Shown one piece after another: positions 35,701 through 39,953 of a DNA stretch of 39,953 bases. The notes beneath the pieces were generated by a model. The model saw only the letters and a program-made list of their open reading frames with translations. It searched no databases and was not told where the DNA came from. The translations under genes were made by a program, and so were the position numbers. This stretch comes from Cyclobacteriaceae bacterium (GTDB taxonomy: Bacteria; Bacteroidota; Bacteroidia; Cytophagales; Cyclobacteriaceae): contig JAOUKH010000006.1 in assembly GCA_029882685.1 (NCBI GenBank), positions 1 to 39,953 of the forward strand, given 5' to 3'. The first letter of the stretch is position 1, and each line of letters starts with the position of its first letter.

Positions 35701-37556
35701 CCGAATATGGTGCCATAAATTGGTACAATGCAGCTAGTAATTTGGGTTGCTCATTAGAGCAAGAAGTATTTACGGATAAAACAGGATGGGTAGGCACTAA
35801 CACTACCGACTTAAACACGAGCGGTATAGACAATTCTGTTGATAATGAAAATACAGAATATAAACTTAATTTTTTGGCTGGTGAGCCCAATGTTTCATTT
35901 CGATTTGTTAGTGCTGTAAGTACAGGTTCTGGTGCAGGAGCATACGATAGAGATGGATTTATGATCGATGATTTTGAAATTTTAGTAACACCTGCTTCAG
36001 CGGAGTTTGAAGCTAATGTTACTACAAGCTTTATTAATGAAACAATTAGTTTTTCATATTTATCAAATGGAGCGACTTCATATAATTGGGATTTTGGAGA
36101 TGGAACTACCTCTACAATTCAAAATCCTACACACATATATACAGCTTCTGGAACTTATACTGTAAGTCTAAGTATTGATGGAGCTGCAGACGTAATTACT
36201 AAAACAAATTATATCACCATATTACCCAATAAAACACCTCCTTACCTTACAACCGATGGAGGAAATTTTGATATAAATCAATCCCATTTTTCAGTTGATA
36301 ATGTTTCAGGAACACCATTTGAATTAGGGAATTCAACAGTCGCAGGTAAAGATGGTACTGCAAGTGGAAGTTTTGCTTGGGTTACTGGATTAACTAATTC
36401 CAATTATTTGGATGGAACTTTAGCTCACCTGTTAAGTCCTAGTTTTGACTTCTCAAGCCCAGGTGATTACACCTTATCTTTCAAAGCTAAATATCAACTA
36501 GAGAGTGAAGGAGTAAATGGAGCATGGGATTCATTCTGGGTTGAGTATTCTCTAAATTTTGGAAACAATTGGTCTAAACTTGGTGATGATATTGAGGCTG
36601 GATGGTACAACCAAAAAACTCATCCAAGTTCAGATGTTAATAGTCCTAACTTACCTGTATTTTCAGGCACTTCATCAGTTTTTGAAATCTTTTCAAAGGA
36701 TGTAACTAGTCTATATGGAAATTCTAGTGTTATTTTCAGATTTGTTTTCATGACTGATAATGCCGCCACTGATGTTGGACTTGCTATTGATGATTTTGAA
36801 TTAGGCTTTCAACCTGCTTCTCCTGCTGTTCCTAATTTTACCTATCAAGGAAATTCTGGCTGTGACGGACAAGTAGTAACTTTTACAAATCAATCAACTG
36901 GCTTTTATACTGGATTAAATTGGGATTTTGGAGCTAACGCAACTCCAGCTACTGCTACTGGAGAAGGGCCTCACTCTGTAACCTATTCTGGTACAGGAAC
37001 AAGTTCTGTTGCACTTACTACCATTAGCCCTATAAATGGAAATGTGACTGAAACTAAAGTCGACATTATTTCATCCTCGCCTTCCCATACACCAACCTTT
37101 ACAGAAGAAAAAGACAACGATTATACAACATACAAGCTTGTAGCTTCTGCAGGCGGAGACGCTTACCAATGGTATTATAATGGACAAATAATTACAGGTG
37201 CTACAAATCAAATATACATTGCTACAGAAAGCGAACTGGGAATATACAGTGTAGAAATAACTGTAGGAGGATGTACACAAATGTCTAGTGGATTAAATAT
37301 AATATCAGGTAGTGAAGAACCAATTAATCAATTTAAAATTTTTCCAAACCCAACTTTCAATGGAATTTTTAATGTGGAATCGAAACCAAATAGTATAATT
37401 ACTATTTATAACTCCACAGGAAAAGTAGTATATCTAGAAAATTCAATAAAATCTACTACTACAATTGATCTTTGTGATCACGCAAATGGTATGTACATCG
37501 TTGAAATTATTAATGATAAAGAAATAAAAAAACAACGCATTAATATTATGAAATAA
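32727..37556 (+). CDS. T9SS-exported VPS10/sortilin-like propeller protein with PKD repeats
   Basis: The 1609-residue cell-surface or secreted protein has an N-terminal hydrophobic signal (~7-29) and a ~75-residue propeptide-like region (EEIEKIPKKDRPDLAAMQEFE). A sortilin/BNR-type beta-propeller (~105-780) contains repeats such as KSVDNGTSW, KSTDSGTSW, ETTDGGLTW and VHADQHEIVF. Next come PKD domain 1 (~790-865, WSWNFGDG) with a jelly-roll-like domain (~885-1085), and PKD domain 2 (~1090-1165, YNWDFGDG) with a second jelly-roll-like domain (~1185-1360). A third PKD-like domain (~1365-1450, LNWDFGANA) and an Ig-like segment (YQWYYNGQII) follow. The last ~75 residues (FKIFPNPTFNGIFN ... GMYIVEI) are a type A T9SS sorting domain. 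It is probably an adhesin or polymer-binding exoprotein; no catalytic motif is seen. Confidence 0.92.
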   Translation: MKQYYKISALIILLAISCVTIFYSISINTSNPYAYQLKLYQKYEHLTYEEIEKIPKKDRPDLAAMQEFEMTMDPSLGYPPVERKIEAFAIAKKMLQNKNMETSKAIAGVQWQERGPNNVGGRTRALMFDPNDATNKKVWAGGIGGGLWYNNDITNIKSSWTNVNSVLSNIAISTISYDPTNTTTYYLGTGLGFTGRIRGAGIWISIDAGANWSQLASTTTSNFYHVNKIKVTAQGIVFAATNTGLMKSVDNGTSWSNVLNFDISDLEIASDGTIYATKGHISSSGIYKSVDNGVNWTDISPIQGGFRVELASSPSNPNVLYAVADLGSGENDIAWIKKSTDSGTSWNDISIPIYLDTDCNIGTTHFTRGQAWFDLILAVHPDDPNTIIAGGIDLHKSQDGGANWQAISYWTGSYCDDYVHADQHEIVFRPNYPDQAIFGNDGGVFYSADVGNNLDPEFESRNNGYNVTTFYSVAAANEINSNTFLAGAQDNGTQLFSNPGINSTIEATGGDGGYCFIDQDNPNIMITSYVYNSYLLSTDRGKSFISLSSDQNSSGGRFINPTEYDSDADILYGTGDVDEITRISGITTTPTALERVNIDLTNRKITTIKASPYTSNRLFVGTRVYQGEGLIFMIDNANTASPTVTPITGTFESSTSSVNDRPGGWVSSIDVGNTDGQLLATFSNYGVHSVYETTDGGLTWKQKGGNLPDMPIRWGLYNPNNRNQALLATEVGVWSTDDLSVAAPVWEPTNSGLDNVRVDMLKYRTSDQMVIIATFGRGLYTTDIFVNQADANFHTEQTIAYVGVPVSFNDASINANNSWSWNFGDGIGVSTNQNPTYTYLSAGVYDVSLSIDNSANTETKIGHITVLPVKTTPYTAIDGGNFESNPNDYTSKSLLGGINHWERGVPANRLITTNSGTNAWKTKLNTDIIDVGFNYKSALYTPAFDLSANSGDYTLRFRKSMENAYCNSPHAMQLQYSTDGGVNWYRLGGSTSEYGAINWYNAASNLGCSLEQEVFTDKTGWVGTNTTDLNTSGIDNSVDNENTEYKLNFLAGEPNVSFRFVSAVSTGSGAGAYDRDGFMIDDFEILVTPASAEFEANVTTSFINETISFSYLSNGATSYNWDFGDGTTSTIQNPTHIYTASGTYTVSLSIDGAADVITKTNYITILPNKTPPYLTTDGGNFDINQSHFSVDNVSGTPFELGNSTVAGKDGTASGSFAWVTGLTNSNYLDGTLAHLLSPSFDFSSPGDYTLSFKAKYQLESEGVNGAWDSFWVEYSLNFGNNWSKLGDDIEAGWYNQKTHPSSDVNSPNLPVFSGTSSVFEIFSKDVTSLYGNSSVIFRFVFMTDNAATDVGLAIDDFELGFQPASPAVPNFTYQGNSGCDGQVVTFTNQSTGFYTGLNWDFGANATPATATGEGPHSVTYSGTGTSSVALTTISPINGNVTETKVDIISSSPSHTPTFTEEKDNDYTTYKLVASAGGDAYQWYYNGQIITGATNQIYIATESELGIYSVEITVGGCTQMSSGLNIISGSEEPINQFKIFPNPTFNGIFNVESKPNSIITIYNSTGKVVYLENSIKSTTTIDLCDHANGMYIVEIINDKEIKKQRINIMK

Positions 37557-37575
37557 GCATATCGAGTTTACAAAC

Positions 37576-37602
37576 AAAAGGGATATTAGTGTTATTCCTT
37601 TT
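37576..37602 (+). terminator. Terminator after the T9SS protein gene
   Basis: A 10-bp stem with one G-T pair (37576-37585 with 37593-37602, 7-base loop) is followed by T-rich sequence, 20 bases past the stop codon. Confidence 0.65.
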
Positions 37603-37647
37603 TATTATTGTTATTTCTTATGTATTTTTCAGTTATAAATACTGAGT

Positions 37648-39183
37648 ATGAATAAGTTAATGATCAATAAATTCCTATTTTTATTCTTTTGTGTTTTCAC
37701 CATCTCTACCTCATTTAGTCAAATGATAACATTTGATAGTGAAAAAGAAAAGCTAGGACAAAATATTAACACTCCATACCCCGAGGTAAAACCTATAATT
37801 AGTTCCGATGGTAAGACCCTTTATTTCTGTCGTCAAAATCATCCACTTAATATTAAAGGTGAAAAGGACGATCAAGACATTTATTTCTCCAAATACATAA
37901 ATAATAATTGGTCTGTAGCTGCAAATATTGGAGCTCCTTTAAACGATAAATATGCTAATGGTATTAACTCAATCTCAGGTGATGGTCATACCGTTCTAAT
38001 TTTTAATGGAAATACTTTTGATGAAGAAATTCCAGGAGCAGAATTATCAAGAAGAACCAAAACTGGTTGGTCAGTACCAGTTCGGCTAGAGATAAAAGAT
38101 TTCCGTAATTATAGTGAGTTTGAAGATTATCAGCTCACCAGCGATAATAAGTTTTTAATAATGGCTGTTGAAAGAGACGATAGTATGGGTGATCAGGATT
38201 TATATGTTAGTTTTCATCAACCAGATAACTCTTGGGGATCACCTCTTAATTTAGGGTCTCAAATAAATACATCAAGTGCAGAGTTTTCTCCATTTTTAGC
38301 TTCTGATGGCAAAACACTCTATTTTGCTTCTGAGGGACATCATGGTTTAGGAAATAGTGATATATTTTATTCAAAACGACTTGATGACACATGGAAAAAC
38401 TGGACTGAACCACAAAACTTAGGCACTTCGATTAATACTCCTGAACTAGATGCTTATTTCACAATAGATGCTGCTGGAGAATATGCCTACTTTGTATCTA
38501 TGGAAAATAACCAACGTGATATTTTCCGCATTAAACTGCATCATGAGTTCAAACCTGACCCAGTGCTAATGGTTTTTGGTTATGTTTATGACGCTAAAAC
38601 AAATAAACCAATTGAATGTGAAGTGAAATTTGAAGATTTAGAAACAGGCAAAGAGTTAGGTATTGCACATTCAAATCCCGAAAATGGAAAATATAATATC
38701 ATTTTACAGTCTGGTAAAAAATATGGTTTTAGAGCTACTTCTCCAGGGCACATGTCTGTAGAAGAAAATATTGATTTAAGTACTATTCACAAATACGAAG
38801 AAGTTGAAAAAGACTTGTTTCTCTCCCCTATTGAAATCGGACAAGTGGTAAAACTTAATAATGTCTTTTTTAATAGAGGAAAGTATGAATTACTTCCTAC
38901 TTCATATCCTACACTAGATCGTTTAGTGGATATGCTTAAAAATAATCAAAGAATAGAAATAGAATTAGGAGGACATACAGACAATACTGGAAGCTCTCAT
39001 CTTAATATTGAGTTATCTCTAAATCGTGTCAAATCAGTAAAAAGTTACTTAATTAGTAAGGGAGTTTCCAATGCAAGATTACAAACTAAAGGGTATGGAA
39101 GTTCAAAACCTGTATCTAGTAATTTATCCGAAGAAACAAGAAAACTAAACAGAAGAGTAGAATTCACTATCCTTAAAAATTAG
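37648..39183 (+). CDS. OmpA-family protein with PD40 propeller (PorE-like architecture)
   Basis: The 511-residue protein has a signal peptide (FLFLFFCVFTISTSFSQ), then about five PD40/WD40-like beta-propeller units (~45-300; e.g. PIISSDGKTLYFCRQ, PFLASDGKTLYFASEGHHG, AYFVSMENNQRDIFRI). Next is a carboxypeptidase-regulatory-like domain (~305-385, VFGYVYDAKTNKPIECEV), and a C-terminal OmpA domain (~400-510, GGHTDNTGSSHLNIELSLNRVKSV) binds peptidoglycan. PorE of the T9SS has these three domains plus TPRs; TPRs are missing here, so it is a relative rather than clearly PorE. It follows the T9SS-substrate gene by 91 bases, beyond a likely terminator. Confidence 0.88.
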   Translation: MNKLMINKFLFLFFCVFTISTSFSQMITFDSEKEKLGQNINTPYPEVKPIISSDGKTLYFCRQNHPLNIKGEKDDQDIYFSKYINNNWSVAANIGAPLNDKYANGINSISGDGHTVLIFNGNTFDEEIPGAELSRRTKTGWSVPVRLEIKDFRNYSEFEDYQLTSDNKFLIMAVERDDSMGDQDLYVSFHQPDNSWGSPLNLGSQINTSSAEFSPFLASDGKTLYFASEGHHGLGNSDIFYSKRLDDTWKNWTEPQNLGTSINTPELDAYFTIDAAGEYAYFVSMENNQRDIFRIKLHHEFKPDPVLMVFGYVYDAKTNKPIECEVKFEDLETGKELGIAHSNPENGKYNIILQSGKKYGFRATSPGHMSVEENIDLSTIHKYEEVEKDLFLSPIEIGQVVKLNNVFFNRGKYELLPTSYPTLDRLVDMLKNNQRIEIELGGHTDNTGSSHLNIELSLNRVKSVKSYLISKGVSNARLQTKGYGSSKPVSSNLSEETRKLNRRVEFTILKN

Positions 39184-39272
39184 TAAAGTATTAATTTATG
39201 TGTATTTTTACATATTACTTTTATACATTTACACCAATTATGGTTTAAAAGTAAGCATTAACAATATAAAGT

Positions 39273-39953
39273 ATGGGTTATAGAAAACCATATCACTTAT
39301 TTTTTTATTCTTTTTTGATGCTTTTTTTTAGTTTAGCTCAAATCGACTCTTCTTTTGCTCAAAAACGTTATGAAAGTCAAAGTAGAAAACAAAATAAATG
39401 GAGGTATAAAAAAGCTATCACAAAACCCAAGTATGTATGTAATCAAATTAGTAGAAATAAAAGGAAGCCTCATAAACCCAAACCTCATATTGTAAGTAAC
39501 AAAAAACAAACCTACGCTGAAGGTGGTGCATCAAATTTCGATCCTTATAACAACGACCCTAAAACCTCAGCAAGAACGGTTTATGTACCAGACCCAATTC
39601 CTAATAAAAGTAGAAATTTGGACGAAAAACATAATATAGAAGATGAGGTATTAAAAGAAAATAATTTACCTGAACCTTCCTCTGAAAAGCATGAACAAAT
39701 ACGAAAAGAAGTTGAAAAACACTTAGCAAATTTTGAAAACGAAAGTCCAATAAAACTCGTACCTCTTTATTTTGTTGTGAATCAAGATGAATTCGCTTTT
39801 GTTGATATGGATCCTTTCCTAATAGCTGTAGAATATGCATTACAAGGCAAACATATCCTTATTGAAGGCCACACTGATAACAGTGGGCGTACTGAACAAA
39901 ATGTACAATTATCCATCAAACGTGTAGAACGTATAAGACAACTCATGCTAGAT
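39273..39953 (+). CDS. OmpA-family protein, 5' part (3' end outside window)
   Basis: The frame opens at the ATG at 39273 and runs without a stop to the last base (227 codons). A signal peptide (HLFFYSFLMLFFSLAQIDSSFAQ) leads to a basic, Lys/Pro/His-rich linker (KPHKPKPHIVSNKK), then an acidic-to-basic helical spacer (EKHEQIRKEVEKHLANFENE). The OmpA C-terminal domain begins at ~170 (LVPLYFVVNQDEFAFVDMD) and has the peptidoglycan-binding residues (EGHTDNSG, Asp; SIKRVERI, Arg). No beta-propeller is present, unlike the gene before it. The end of the domain is cut off. The long charged linker would let it span the periplasm. Confidence 0.85.
   Translation, partial: MGYRKPYHLFFYSFLMLFFSLAQIDSSFAQKRYESQSRKQNKWRYKKAITKPKYVCNQISRNKRKPHKPKPHIVSNKKQTYAEGGASNFDPYNNDPKTSARTVYVPDPIPNKSRNLDEKHNIEDEVLKENNLPEPSSEKHEQIRKEVEKHLANFENESPIKLVPLYFVVNQDEFAFVDMDPFLIAVEYALQGKHILIEGHTDNSGRTEQNVQLSIKRVERIRQLMLD

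Overview
The window is a chromosomal segment of a Bacteroidota bacterium, most likely a free-living Flavobacteriales- or Cytophagales-type organism. The evidence is strong AT bias, a cell-surface protein with a C-terminal type IX secretion (T9SS) sorting domain, several OmpA and beta-barrel outer-membrane proteins, a long-form urocanase, and promoters of the Bacteroidota type (-7 element TAnnTTTG, e.g. before the ABC-F gene, tRNA-Asp and accA). Most of it is ordinary core genome. I see no prophage, CRISPR array or large island.

Layout. 1-2.0 kb: the end of a DUF2911 gene, then two small outer-membrane beta-barrels. 2.2-6.1 kb: a leftward, closely spaced run of patatin phospholipase, urocanate hydratase and two tandem acyltransferases. 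6.2-8.2 kb: a degenerate intergenic repeat, a metallo-beta-lactamase-fold hydrolase and accA. 8.4 kb: tRNA-Asp with its own promoter and terminator. 9-15 kb: a DUF1080 lipoprotein, an MFS transporter convergent with exonuclease III, a zinc-finger/TonB-C membrane protein and a second MBL-fold hydrolase. 15-19 kb: an ABC-F ATPase, then a cold-adaptation group (cold-shock protein, basic cold-shock-domain protein, DEAD-box helicase). 19.0-22 kb: a well-preserved 193-bp MITE directly upstream of a two-TM potassium channel, an orphan histidine kinase, a second MITE-like element, a STAS-like small protein and a single-domain response regulator. 22.3-23.5 kb: an RhlE-type helicase.

23.7-27.1 kb: the most interesting gene set. 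It is a leftward cluster of a small Cys-containing membrane protein, a Met/His-rich lipoprotein with two YtkA-like domains, and a TonB-dependent receptor whose plug carries a CxxxM motif and whose extracellular region is Met/His-rich, as in OprC/NosA copper receptors. I infer a copper-acquisition system. A 16-bp palindrome sits upstream.

27.2-32.6 kb: a tail-specific protease, a membrane zinc-ribbon protein, a 46-residue conserved-looking small protein, Lgt, a TerB-like protein and a PspC-domain protein. 32.7 kb to the end: a 1609-residue T9SS-exported beta-propeller/PKD protein followed by two OmpA-family proteins, the second cut by the window edge.

All functions come from motif recognition and family knowledge. 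No database search was possible.
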